In this document: positions 1 to 8,600 of the stretch, piece after piece
How positions within the stretch are numbered: the first letter of the stretch is position 1
Layout: each line of letters opens with the position of its first letter
From: an uncultured Clostridia bacterium
GTDB taxonomy: Bacteria > Bacillota > Clostridia > Christensenellales > Aristaeellaceae
Assembly (NCBI GenBank): GCA_947166385.1
Contig: CAMVEB010000002.1
Coordinates: 1-64,000 of the forward strand
Direction of reading: 5' to 3'
DNA: 64,000 nucleotides
Notes under the pieces: model-generated
Database searches by the model: none
Seen by the model: the letters and a program-made list of their open reading frames with translations, nothing else
Told to the model about the DNA's origin: nothing
Program-made: the position numbers and the translations under genes

Positions 1-55
1 TGAAAATGGCCCTTTATTCCCGACGCAAAATGGCCCTTTTCACCCGACGCTAACA
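1..55 (+). mobile_element. right end of an IS21-like element, truncated by the window edge
   Basis: The motif CCCGAC occurs at 19 and 43, exactly 24 bases apart, and the block ends in CCCGACGCTAACA at 55. The same end, with the same 24-base period, closes the complete 270-bp mini-element at 1098-1367. Repeated motifs at both ends are typical of IS21-type elements, but no IstA or IstB gene is visible, so the family name is an inference. Confidence 0.5.
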
Positions 56-129
56 GCAAGATGGATTCACAGCTATGCGAACCCATCACAAAGCCTTGAT
101 AGGCTGATAATACCACAGGAGGGACGAAA

Positions 130-501
130 ATGAAATCCATTTTTGAAGAACACGGCGGAAAGTACATTCAGTGCGGTGACTACCTGATTCCGGATCTTGG
201 CCTAACCGAGCAAGAGTAAAAACCTCTCGGAAAGTACGGGAGAATACGCCGGGAGTATCTGGAAAAGAACCGGACTGGCCTGTACACAAGAATGATCCTG
301 GACGGAACCCTTATGGAACACCTTCATGAGATTGATGAAACCTGTCAGAAACGTCTGGATCAGATGATCCCACAGATGGCAGAAGCAGAAGGTATTACAG
401 AAAGCCTGAAAGCGAAAGATCCGAGATTCTGGGTCGGAAGAATGAACACATTGCATGTATGTGCGGAAGAAATTCTATTCAATGAACTGATTTGCAATTA
501 A
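130..501 (+). pseudogene. tnpV: tnpV, transposon-encoded protein, broken by an in-frame TAA
   Basis: Reading from ATG 130, behind a CAGGAGGG ribosome site, gives MKSIFEEHGGKYIQ, the opening expected of TnpV from Tn4451-type mobilizable elements. An in-frame TAA at 217-219 interrupts it after 29 codons. The same frame then continues without a stop through KPLGKYGRIRREYLEKNR and FWVGRMNTLHVCAEEI to the stop at 501. The WVGRMN segment is characteristic of the family. TnpV has no established biochemical role. One base substitution accounts for the break. Translation could restart at ATG 292, but a functional product is unlikely. The tnpW and tnpX relatives lie at 3.7 to 7.7 kb. Confidence 0.75.
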
Positions 502-615
502 CATTGTTACATCCTTGCCAATTACACCCAGCAAGGATTTTTCATTGACTTCAAGCACTTGCCTCGATACACTAAGAATAACAACATATAAAATCAACTT
601 TACGGAGAGGATGCC

Positions 616-1929
616 ATGAAGAAAGAGAGAGTAAGCAAAGTTAAAAACTTTATGAAAGGTTCCTTATTTGTACAGTCTTGTAGAATTGGTTTTGTTTTAT
701 TCCTTTTATTGTTTTTTTTGTTTGCATTTATTCCACATAACACTTATTTTTCTGCAAACATAGAGACAAATCAAATCAATATTGACAAATGCTTATAGAA
801 AAGGTTGACATTGATTCATCAAAAGTAATATGTGAAAGTAACAGCTTTGGAAGAATAATGATAGAAAAAACATTTGAAATCAATGAAGTGCAATTTGGCC
901 ATGATGCTCAGTTGAGTTTTTCATTTATTGAGCTTAAGCCAATAAGTAACAATAGATTTATTCGCATTGAGCCAGATAATTCTGATGATAGTGATATATC
1001 ATGCAGATTATTATTCAGACAGCGAATAATAAACGAAGATCTTCCGAGAACGGACTATATCAAGAGTATGGAAAATAATAGTCATGACATGAAACTGTGT
1101 TAGCGTCGGGCAAAAAAAGCCACTACGGGTCGGGCGAAAAGTGCCATTTTGCGTCGGGCGAAAAAAGCCACAAATAGTCGGACGAAAAGAGCCAATCTCA
1201 GATGATAAACAGGCGATCTCCTTTGTTTGCAAGCACGCCGACGTGTTTACGGCGGCGTCAGTCTGATGATTTCAGCAGATGATTTCATCGGGAACGGCAC
1301 ATTCCATCCGACTGAAATTGGTCGTTTTCACCCGACTGAAAATGGTTGTTTTCACCCGACGCTAACAACTGTCCATAGGTGACACATTGTTTATTCACAA
1401 TAAAACTTCTTTCTGTCTTGTTATAGAGGGCTATGAAATAAAAGTCAGGACACCATATGGACAAACTGAATTTGATGGAAAAACAATAATGCGATTAACT
1501 AATGGCGCATATCTTTCAGAATTTGATAGATTCGAATTCATGAACCCAATTATCAATGATTTGGAGATCAGTAGTATAAGCGAATGCGTCTTGCGCGGAA
1601 CGGGTGACATTGCTGTTCATTATAATCCTGAACCGAACTGTTATTCTATTCAAACACAAGAGTTAAACATGTACAGTAGCAATAGTTCAGTTTCGGTAAC
1701 AATCAAGAGTGCAAACGGCAAATATCTCTTATCTTGCCTGGGTTATGCAAACACGCTCAAACTGTCTGGCAACAGTCTTATACCTTCATTGTTCAACTTA
1801 ATAAAGGAAAACGTATATCTAGCGCCAACGCTCATTGTTACAATGATCGGAGGAGCAATAACTCTAATTAAAATATACAAAGAAAGCAACGAATCAAAAC
1901 GAAAAACAAGGTTATTCCCCAAAAGATGA
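616..1929 (+). pseudogene. membrane-anchored protein of unknown function, split by a frameshift and a 270-bp insertion
   Basis: Three reading-frame pieces form one gene. The first (616-798, behind GGAGAGG) has a basic N-terminus and one membrane segment (FVLFLLLFFLFAFI). The second (789-1097) joins it if one A is restored in GACAAATGC near 790. The third (1372-1929) joins the second in frame once the mini-element at 1098-1367 and one copy of its ACTG target duplication are removed; the joined codons read MKL-SIGDTLFIHNK. Restoring one base gives 347 codons. The C-terminal part has a second hydrophobic segment (APTLIVTMIGGAITLI) and a basic tail. I do not recognise the family. The intact form would be a membrane protein with a large domain between two membrane anchors. 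It could instead be two short genes plus a fragment, but the exact in-frame restoration argues for one gene. Confidence 0.6.
1098..1367. mobile_element. 270-bp non-autonomous mini-element with 24-bp terminal repeat arrays
   Basis: The left end is TGTTAGCGTCGGG and the right end is its complement CCCGACGCTAACA. GTCGG motifs recur on the left at 1105, 1129, 1153 and 1177, a strict 24-base period. CCGAC motifs recur on the right in inverse orientation at 1307, 1331 and 1355. The 4-base sequence ACTG flanks both sides (1094-1097 and 1368-1371), consistent with a target-site duplication. The roughly 110-base centre has no convincing gene. This looks like a MITE mobilised in trans by a relative of the element whose end lies at 1-55. 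Confidence 0.7.
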
Positions 1930-1978
1930 ATCTAAACAATACAGGCAACAAGCAAAACAAGAAAAAGCAGGTATTGTT

Positions 1979-2015
1979 CCCTCGCCAACATGCAATTCCG
2001 GCGAGGGATTTTTTA
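1979..2015 (+). terminator. intrinsic terminator
   Basis: CCCTCGCC (1979-1986) pairs perfectly with GGCGAGGG (2000-2007) around a 13-base loop and is followed by ATTTTTTATTTT. It lies 50 bases after the interrupted membrane-protein gene and would end its transcript. Confidence 0.85.
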
Positions 2016-2110
2016 TTTTGTTCCCGTTGACAGTCCAATCCTGCCAGCATACAATTTGAAGGAACACTTCGCGGATAATGCTTTGCACGATAACAACCGG
2101 AGGATGATCA

Positions 2111-2977
2111 ATGCTCAACGCCAATGAATATGATACCCAGCATCATGGCAGTCATGACGTCAGCAATGAAGAATACCGGCAGATGCGGTCAGCTGAGGAT
2201 GATGACTATAAACCGGTGCTTGAAAAGAAAGCATCCAAAGCTAAAAAGGCAGAGTCTGATCCGGATGACGGTTATACCTATCCTGATCCAACCACTATAG
2301 ACCCTGATAAATATGACGAACAGCACCGACGCATTATTTATGAAACAGATGGAAAAAGCGGGAGATTCATTATCCCGAATACCAGTTATCTGAAATGGTT
2401 ACCGCTGTTTTATTTCATTCCCCAGCAACTGATTCCCGACAAGGAACTGCTGAAAATCCCGCGTAATATGAAGCTGATGCTGAAAGACCTGGATCATACG
2501 GAACTGGTTGTGGAAGATCGCTTCCTGTTGGTTGTTATGGATATCTACAGCAGCGCCATATGGAGATGCCTCAAGGTTCCGGATGGAAAAGGCGGTTATA
2601 AGAAGATTCCGGGCAGTTGGAACAATTACTCCGGGGATTTTCCAATGTGGAGAATGGCATATATGATTGCCACCCATTTTATCCATCTGTTCGATGAGAT
2701 TCTCAACCTGAATATACCTTTCCTGTTCTCCTTGCCGGAAAAGCAGCCTTTCCCCTGGGTGCCTCTCGCACTGTTTATCGCGACGGTTGAAAAAATGACA
2801 GACAAAGCGGTGAAGGATCTGGATCTTCAGCCGAGCATTGATACCGTATGGAATAACCGCCAGCCGGAAGATTATGATGGTTTCAGTCAGAAACGAACAG
2901 ATTTCCTTCGCACATGGAATCATAACCGGAACCATCCACATTATTCTGTCGAGCAGATGAATGCGGAGCAGAGCTGA
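2111..2977 (+). CDS. uncharacterised protein, probably the N-terminal part of a frameshifted longer gene
   Basis: 288 residues from ATG 2111, 7 bases after CCGGAGG. The first 70 residues are charged and low in complexity (KKASKAKKAESDPDDG). The rest looks globular, with aromatic-rich stretches such as KWLPLFYFIPQQLIP and SWNNYSGDFPMWRMAYMIA. No motif identifies the family. The reading frame ends at 2977, but coding continues in the -1 frame from about 2971 to 3234. A single missing base would give one protein of 374 residues ending in a helix-turn-helix. It precedes the first Tn4451-like module, so a role in the mobile element's regulation is possible but unproven. Confidence 0.55.
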   Translation: MLNANEYDTQHHGSHDVSNEEYRQMRSAEDDDYKPVLEKKASKAKKAESDPDDGYTYPDPTTIDPDKYDEQHRRIIYETDGKSGRFIIPNTSYLKWLPLFYFIPQQLIPDKELLKIPRNMKLMLKDLDHTELVVEDRFLLVVMDIYSSAIWRCLKVPDGKGGYKKIPGSWNNYSGDFPMWRMAYMIATHFIHLFDEILNLNIPFLFSLPEKQPFPWVPLALFIATVEKMTDKAVKDLDLQPSIDTVWNNRQPEDYDGFSQKRTDFLRTWNHNRNHPHYSVEQMNAEQS

Positions 2978-3234
2978 CTGATCCCAAACAAGCTGTTGAA
3001 CAGGAAGTTGTTGAAAAGAGGAATATCGAAGAGTTCAAAGCCAGTCTTTCTGAAAAAGACAAACGCATTCTGGAAATGCGCATGCAGGGAGTTAAACTGG
3101 AAGATATTGCAAAAGCCGTTGGTTATCAGACACCCAGCACCGCAAAAAAACGAATCGACAGGGTGGCAGAAGCCTATGAAAGGTTTATCAATCCCCCGCC
3201 TGACGAGGATGGAATCCCGATAGACGAGGCATAA
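2971..3234 (+). pseudogene. sigma-like helix-turn-helix C-terminal region, out of frame with the upstream gene
   Basis: This open frame has no good start codon of its own. It reads ELTDPKQAVEQEVVEKRN, then EKDKRILEMRMQGVKLEDIA and KAVGYQTPSTAKKRIDRVAE. The segment RILEMRMQGVKLEDIAKAVGYQ resembles region 4 of sigma-70-type factors or a related response HTH: a helix, the turn residues around G-x-x-L-x-x-I-A, then a recognition helix. It overlaps the previous frame by 7 bases. The simplest reading is that 2111-3234 is one gene with a 1-base deletion near 2970. A programmed -1 shift is possible, but I see no obvious slippery heptamer there. Confidence 0.55.
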
Positions 3235-3370
3235 TTGACAGGACCTGAAAAAAAGATAAATTTTTTCGCTTGCCTGGAAAAAAACGGCCTTCCCCATGCC
3301 CTTGTATAGTGAAGGGGCAAAAAACAGACGGATTGGACCCGACCCAGCCGATCATTCGATCATTCTGACG

Positions 3371-3397
3371 CAGCCATGAAAGCCATGGCTGTTTTTT
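3371..3397 (+). terminator. intrinsic terminator or attenuator upstream of the xis-like gene, copy 1
   Basis: CAGCCATG (3371-3378) pairs perfectly with CATGGCTG (3384-3391), followed by TTTTTT. It lies about 50 bases before the excisionase-like gene. It either ends incoming transcription or acts as an attenuator for the module. Copy 2 at 5349-5376 keeps the stem with compensated ends. Confidence 0.75.
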
Positions 3398-3445
3398 GTA
3401 TGCCTTTAAATATGTTGGGATCTCAGATCCCGGAAAGGAGGAACC

Positions 3446-3649
3446 ATGCCCAGGGAGCTTTTGGAAGTACTGCCGGATGTACTGGATGCCGGTCAGCTGG
3501 CGGAAGTGCTGCATCTTTCCCGCAGTGGAGCATATAACCTGCTGAACAAGCCGGATTTCCCTACGCTTCACGTCGGCGGGAAAAAGATGGTTGTGAAACA
3601 GGCATTGATTGAGTGGATGCATCGGAATACGAATGCACCGAAGAACTGA
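3446..3649 (+). CDS. excisionase-like helix-turn-helix protein, copy 1
   Basis: 67 residues behind GGAAAGGAGG. The core LDAGQLAEVLHLSRSGAYNL is a MerR/excisionase-type winged helix: residues 10-30 read like the DNA-binding helices and HVGGKKMVVKQALIEWM like the wing and final helix. Such small proteins bind the ends of mobile elements and direct excision, or regulate the recombinase. It is followed by tnpW (77 bases later) and tnpX. It differs from copy 2 (5425-5628) only at residue 8 (Val for Ala). Confidence 0.8.
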   Translation: MPRELLEVLPDVLDAGQLAEVLHLSRSGAYNLLNKPDFPTLHVGGKKMVVKQALIEWMHRNTNAPKN

Positions 3650-3726
3650 AAGGGGATATCGTAAATGCTATATCTGAATCTACCCCTCAGGGAACCAACT
3701 GAAAACGAAAGGAGGCGAAGGGCCGT

Positions 3727-4540
<814 letters not shown>

Positions 4541-4602
4541 AACAAATGACACAAGTGAGATTGTGAGCCAATTCAGAATACAACTGCAACAGGGGGATAA
4601 TT

Positions 4603-5235
4603 ATGGGTAAACATTGTAAACAAACAAAGGGCGCAAACGATAATGCTTTAGTGGAATCAATGCTGTTAGAACAGATCAAATATCTTTTTTCAGAGAAAAA
4701 TTCAATTCAAACATCTTTTTTGACTATTATCTCGTTTTCGTTAGGAGCATATGGAATAGCAATCTACTATGCATTCTTATTTGATGCCCAACACTCGGAT
4801 GAAGTAAACTATGTGTTCATTATTCTCCCATTTCTATTCTTATTGAGTTTCTATAATATTATAAAATATACTATTCGTATGATCAGAATAAGCGAGTACA
4901 TCAGGCATCTTGAGAAATCAATCAATGAACTACATAAAGATAAACCTATATTTCAATGGGAAAGCAAAATAATCAGCGCAAACGGTTGGGGCATAGTCGG
5001 AGGTGTTGCACAGTTTCCTTGCTATTTTGCTATAGTTGCCATATTGAGCGTAAAGTTTTTTGAAAATGTCAATAAACCGGATGTTTTGCCATGGCTAAGA
5101 ATAGTACTTCTTGTATTCATTTTTTTGTTCTTAATAATTCTTGTAATTCTTCTTGTTATGTGTTGCTGTGAACGCACCTTTATTAGCAAAAAAATTGATA
5201 ACAGAAATTTGTTTGAATCAAATGAAACCATTTGA
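4603..5235 (+). CDS. multi-pass membrane protein of unknown function between the duplicated modules
   Basis: 210 residues starting at ATG 4603 behind CAGGGGGATAATT. Four hydrophobic stretches are visible: FLTIISFSLGAYGIAIYYAF, FIILPFLFLLSFYNII, a weaker one in the GWGIVGGVAQFPCYFAIVAI area, and LRIVLLVFIFLFLIILVILLVM. They are separated by short charged loops, including an internal amphipathic helix (RISEYIRHLEKSINELHKDK). The gene is visibly AT-rich compared with the flanking recombinase modules, which suggests separate transfer. Small four-helix membrane proteins in mobile elements can be defence effectors or immunity proteins, but nothing here decides that. Confidence 0.6.
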   Translation: MGKHCKQTKGANDNALVESMLLEQIKYLFSEKNSIQTSFLTIISFSLGAYGIAIYYAFLFDAQHSDEVNYVFIILPFLFLLSFYNIIKYTIRMIRISEYIRHLEKSINELHKDKPIFQWESKIISANGWGIVGGVAQFPCYFAIVAILSVKFFENVNKPDVLPWLRIVLLVFIFLFLIILVILLVMCCCERTFISKKIDNRNLFESNETI

Positions 5236-5348
5236 CAGTGGGCAAGATTTTATCGCTTGCTTGGAAAAAAACGGCCTTTCTCATGCCCTTGTATAGTGAA
5301 GGGGCAAAAACAGACGGATTGGACCCAACCCAGCCGATCATTCTAACG

Positions 5349-5376
5349 CAGCCATGAAAACTATGGCTGCTTTTTT
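5349..5376 (+). terminator. intrinsic terminator or attenuator, copy 2
   Basis: CAGCCAT (5349-5355) pairs with ATGGCTG (5363-5369), then C and TTTTTT. It is the counterpart of 3371-3397. The loop differs (GAAAACT), but the stem is kept. Confidence 0.75.
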
Positions 5377-5424
5377 GTATGCCTTCAAATACATTGGGAT
5401 TTCTGATCCCGGAAAGGAAGAACC

Positions 5425-5628
5425 ATGCCCAGGGAACTTTTGGAAGCACTGCCGGATGTACTGGATGCCGGTCAGCTGGCGGAAGTGCTGCATCTTTCCC
5501 GCAGTGGAGCATATAACCTGCTGAACAAGCCGGATTTCCCTACGCTTCACGTCGGCGGGAAAAAGATGGTTGTGAAACAGGCATTGATTGAGTGGATGCA
5601 TCGGAATACGAATGCACCGAAGAACTGA
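5425..5628 (+). CDS. excisionase-like helix-turn-helix protein, copy 2
   Basis: 67 residues with the same excisionase/MerR-like fold as copy 1 (AGQLAEVLHLSRSGAYNL then HVGGKKMVVKQ). Here it stands directly upstream of tnpW and the longer tnpX, so this is the copy more likely to have acted in excision. The start ATG follows GGAAAGGAAG, slightly weaker than the GGAGG of copy 1. Confidence 0.8.
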   Translation: MPRELLEALPDVLDAGQLAEVLHLSRSGAYNLLNKPDFPTLHVGGKKMVVKQALIEWMHRNTNAPKN

Positions 5629-5705
5629 AAGGGGATATCGTAAATGCTATATCTGAATCTACCCCTCAGGGAACCAACTGAAAACGAAAGGAGGCGAAGG
5701 GCCGT

Positions 5706-5933
5706 ATGCCGAAGGCATATAAGAGCGCCGGTACGTTTACCCGACGGATCGGCAGTACCACCTACAGGGTAGTCGTCCACTATTGCCCGGACGAAAAAGA
5801 AAACTTCGAAAGCAAGGTAAGCCGAATGATTCGGAATGACCTTGCTTTTTTTGATACTGAAACTGAAAACGGCTTTCAAAACGGCGGTATCTGTGATATG
5901 ATGACCATGCCACAGATGAGCCGTTCAGCCTGA
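5706..5933 (+). CDS. tnpW: TnpW-family transposon protein, copy 2
   Basis: 75 residues, identical to the product of 3727-3954. The order xis-like, tnpW, tnpX with 77 and 11 bases between genes indicates one transcript. No catalytic motif is visible, and the family role is unknown. Confidence 0.75.
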   Translation: MPKAYKSAGTFTRRIGSTTYRVVVHYCPDEKENFESKVSRMIRNDLAFFDTETENGFQNGGICDMMTMPQMSRSA

Positions 5934-5944
5934 AAGGAGCGCCT

Positions 5945-7747
5945 ATGAAAAACAGGCAGACGGATCATATGATTACGGCGCTGTATGAGCGCCTCTCCCG
6001 GGATGACGATGTCTCAGGAGAAAGCAATTCCATCGTCAATCAGAAACGGTATCTTGAAAGCTATGCTTCCGAGCATGGGTTTGATCATTGTGTCCACTAT
6101 ACCGATGACGGGTACAGCGGAGCGAACTTTGATCGCCCTGCATGGAAGCAGCTTATTATAGATATCGAAAACGGTAAGGTCGGAACCGTGATCGCCAAGG
6201 ATATGAGCCGTATCGGACGTGAATATCTGTATACGGGCTATTATACGGAGATCTTCTTCCGGCAGAACAATGTCCGCTTCATTGCCGTCGCCAACGGTGT
6301 TGACAGCATTGACCAGAGCACCAGTGAGTTTGCGCCGATGCTCAATCTGATCAATGAGTTTGTCCTCCGTGATTTGAGCAAGAAGCGGAAAGCCTCGTAC
6401 CAGGCACGGATCAAGGCCGGCATTCCCACAACCAATATGGTGATCTACGGGTATAAGAAAGATCCTGAGAAGAAACACCATTGGCTGATCGATGAGGAAG
6501 CGGCTTCTGTTGTACGGCTGATTTATCAGATGTCTGTCAATGGATACGGTCCCGCGGTCATAGCCGCAAAGCTCAGGGACATGAAGATCGAGTGCCCGTC
6601 AGTGTATCAGGCAAAGCACGGAATCAATGTCAACCGGGCTGATATGACCAGGCCGTATGACTGGGCCAGTTCCTCCGTTGCCGAACTGATCCCTAAGCAG
6701 GAGTACCTCGGCCATTCTGTCAATCTGAGGCACCGGAAGGAATCGTATAAGGATAAGAAGATCACTTATCTTCCTCCGGAAGAATGGATCATCATGGAGA
6801 ATACCCATGAAGCCATTATTGATCAGGAAACATGGGATCTGGCCCAGCGCACGAAGGACGTAAAGCACCGGACGGATACGATTGGTTTTTCCAATCCTCT
6901 GACCGGACTGGTGTACTGTGCAGACTGCGGAGCGCGGATGTACAATCACCGGAAAAGATGGTCGCCGGAGAAGGAGGAAGAATCCAATCAGGCCACCCTG
7001 AAGGTGTATAAGGAAGATCACTATGAATGCGCGACGTATAACCGCACGGATCGGCGTACGGATATTCAGTGCAGCCGACACTATGTTAATACGCTGGCGC
7101 TTCATGAGCTGATCTTGGAAACGATTCGGTATGTTGCGAGTTATGCTCTTGAAAACCGGGAGGAATTTATTCAGCGGGTTCGCGCGGAAGCTGCGATCAA
7201 ACAGAAAGAAACCGCGAAGGAACTGAAGAAAAAGATCGGAAGATCTGAGAAAAGGATCGCCGAACTGAATACCCTGATCAAAAAGCTGTATGAATCCTTT
7301 GCAACAGGGCGGATTTCCGACGAACTGTTTGATTCCCTGCTCAGTGAATATGATAAAGAGCAGAAGGACCTGAAAGCAGTCGTGGAAACCGATACGAAAC
7401 AGCTGGATGAATATGAGCAGGACACTGAAAACGTCAATCGTTTTCTGGAACTGGTGGATCGGTACACGGATTTCCCGGAACTGACGCCGCAAATGATCTA
7501 TGAGTTTGTGGACAAGATCCTCGTTCATGCGCCGGAAAAGATTGACGGCTGCCGTGCCTAGGAGATTGAAATCTTCCTGAAATACGTTGGCAAGTTTGAT
7601 CTGCCGATTCCTGAACCTACGGCTGAAGAGCTGGCTTTGGAGGAAAAACGGAGAAAGACCCGCGAGAAGAACCGCCGGAAATACGAAAGGCGGAAAGCAA
7701 GACAGCAGGCTGAATCCCAGCCGGCTGAAACGAAAGAGCCTGCGTAA
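5945..7747 (+). pseudogene. tnpX: TnpX-type large serine recombinase, copy 2, with an amber stop 62 codons before the end
   Basis: The frame from ATG 5945 (behind GAAAGGAGCG) has the resolvase domain first. The catalytic Ser is in [16 protein letters not shown] (about residue 18) and conserved arginines appear in AKDMSRIGREYLYTGYYTE. The recombinase domain follows at about 170-300, then a zinc-ribbon (LVYCADCGARMYNH plus downstream CATYNR and IQCSRHYV). A coiled coil lies at about 410-480 (KKKIGRSEKRIAELNTLIKK). TAG at 7559-7561 ends the frame after DGCRA. The same frame then runs through EIEIFLKYVGKFDLPIPEPT and a basic tail to TAA at 7745-7747, as full-length TnpX proteins do (usually a Gln at this position). 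The enzyme excises and inserts circular elements using 2-bp crossovers. The catalytic and zinc domains are intact, so the 538-residue product may keep partial activity. Confidence 0.85.
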
Positions 7748-7763
7748 AACAGGCTGTCTTAAA

Positions 7764-7793
7764 ACGGTACGTAAACGACACGTGCCGTTTTTC
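7764..7793 (+). terminator. intrinsic terminator after tnpX
   Basis: ACGGTACGT (7764-7772) pairs with ACGTGCCGT (7780-7788) with one mismatch, followed by TTTTC. It lies 17 bases after the ancestral tnpX stop. Confidence 0.75.
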
Positions 7794-7966
7794 TTTATCT
7801 ATTATCTCCTTGTCCTGACACCAGAACAGCGCTCTGTGGTGTCAGAATACAGGATAAGCGGTTTTCAATCAAGAGAAAAAACGAATTTGACACCAGGAAG
7901 GCACTGTAGACACCAGATCGTCAGCAGTGCCTTTTTTGATGTCCGGGAAAGGAGGTGGCATGAACC

Positions 7967-8188
7967 ATGGGATCCAGAGTAATTCATTCATCTGATCCGG
8001 AAAAGGAGCTTATCCAGGCGAAGCACCGTCTGGAAGAAGCCGAAAACCGGAATAGGGACCAGGAACGGAGAGCGCGGACGAGGCGGCTGATCCAGAAAGG
8101 CGCGATCCTTGAGAAAGCGTTCCCTGAAGCCAAGGAAATGGAACTGGAGGCGTTGCAGCATGTTCTGGAAAACAAACTTGGGGCCTGA
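7967..8188 (+). CDS. DUF3847-like small charged protein next to the relaxase
   Basis: 73 residues with a continuous charged helix (EKELIQAKHRLEEAENRNRD, QERRARTRRLIQKGAILEKA) and a C-terminal EMELEALQHVL helix. Small proteins of this kind (DUF3847) regularly precede MobA/MobL relaxase genes in Firmicute mobilizable elements. A role as accessory nicking or DNA-bending protein is plausible. The start follows AAAGGAGGTGG by 11 bases. The putative oriT and relaxase gene lie directly downstream. Confidence 0.7.
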   Translation: MGSRVIHSSDPEKELIQAKHRLEEAENRNRDQERRARTRRLIQKGAILEKAFPEAKEMELEALQHVLENKLGA

Positions 8189-8600
8189 CGTGAAACGGGA
8201 AACAAGCCACAGGGTATCCGGCGAAAGTCGGGTGCCTCTTTTTAATCCCGAGTAAGGGCGCACTTACTCACCACCGGCCGGGGGCCGGCGGCGGTAGACC
8301 CTTCGGGACACGTGCGCTCTCCGAGGGGGATTTGCGATCTCTGCGGAGATCGCCAGCCAATGTCGCCCTGCCTGCGGGCACGGCGATCATCGGCTGCGCG
8401 GTTGACGCACATTTCCCACGCTGATTCCGATCAGCACGGAAAATATGCAATCGGCATGATCCTCATGCCTGTCAACCTCGTTTGCAAACCTGCCACTGGC
8501 AGCTTTGCCGGGGAGGATGCCTGCGGGCATCCATCACTTCTCTTTTGAAAGAGAAGCAGAAACAGGCTCTGCGGAGCCGGAAAGGAGGAACGAATCATCC
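8189..8600. other. non-coding transfer region
   Basis: These 412 bases hold the putative oriT at 8250-8275 and GC-rich inverted repeats. No convincing gene was found. Short open frames here have atypical composition and lie within the structured DNA. The strong AAAGGAGG at 8581-8588 belongs to the relaxase gene. Confidence 0.55.
8250..8275 (-). other. oriT: putative origin of transfer with an RSF1010-type nick region
   Basis: The minus strand reads GAGTAAGTGCGCCCTTACT. TAAGTGCG followed by CCCT is the nick-region core known for MobQ plasmids such as RSF1010 (nick between G and C). It sits in an inverted repeat, AGTAAG (8251-8256) against CTTACT (8263-8268). It lies between the DUF3847 gene and the MobA/MobL relaxase gene, the usual position. 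GC-rich palindromes (CCGGCCGGGGGCCGGCGG) follow at 8273-8290. Confidence 0.65.

Larger units (their letters stand above)
5251..6752 (+). repeat. second, longer copy of the Tn4451-like module
   Basis: This is the counterpart of 3268-4505 and retains the 268 bases missing there. Copies in direct orientation about 2 kb apart could recombine and delete the membrane-protein gene between them. Confidence 0.85.

Noticed and set aside
1098-1367. 24-bp repeats as a CRISPR array
   Set aside because: Spacing leaves no spacers of 30 bases, the repeats invert at the other end and no cas genes are present; they are element ends.
8312-8548. A gene in the region before the relaxase
   Set aside because: The frame lies across the structured transfer region, lacks a ribosome site and has unusual composition.
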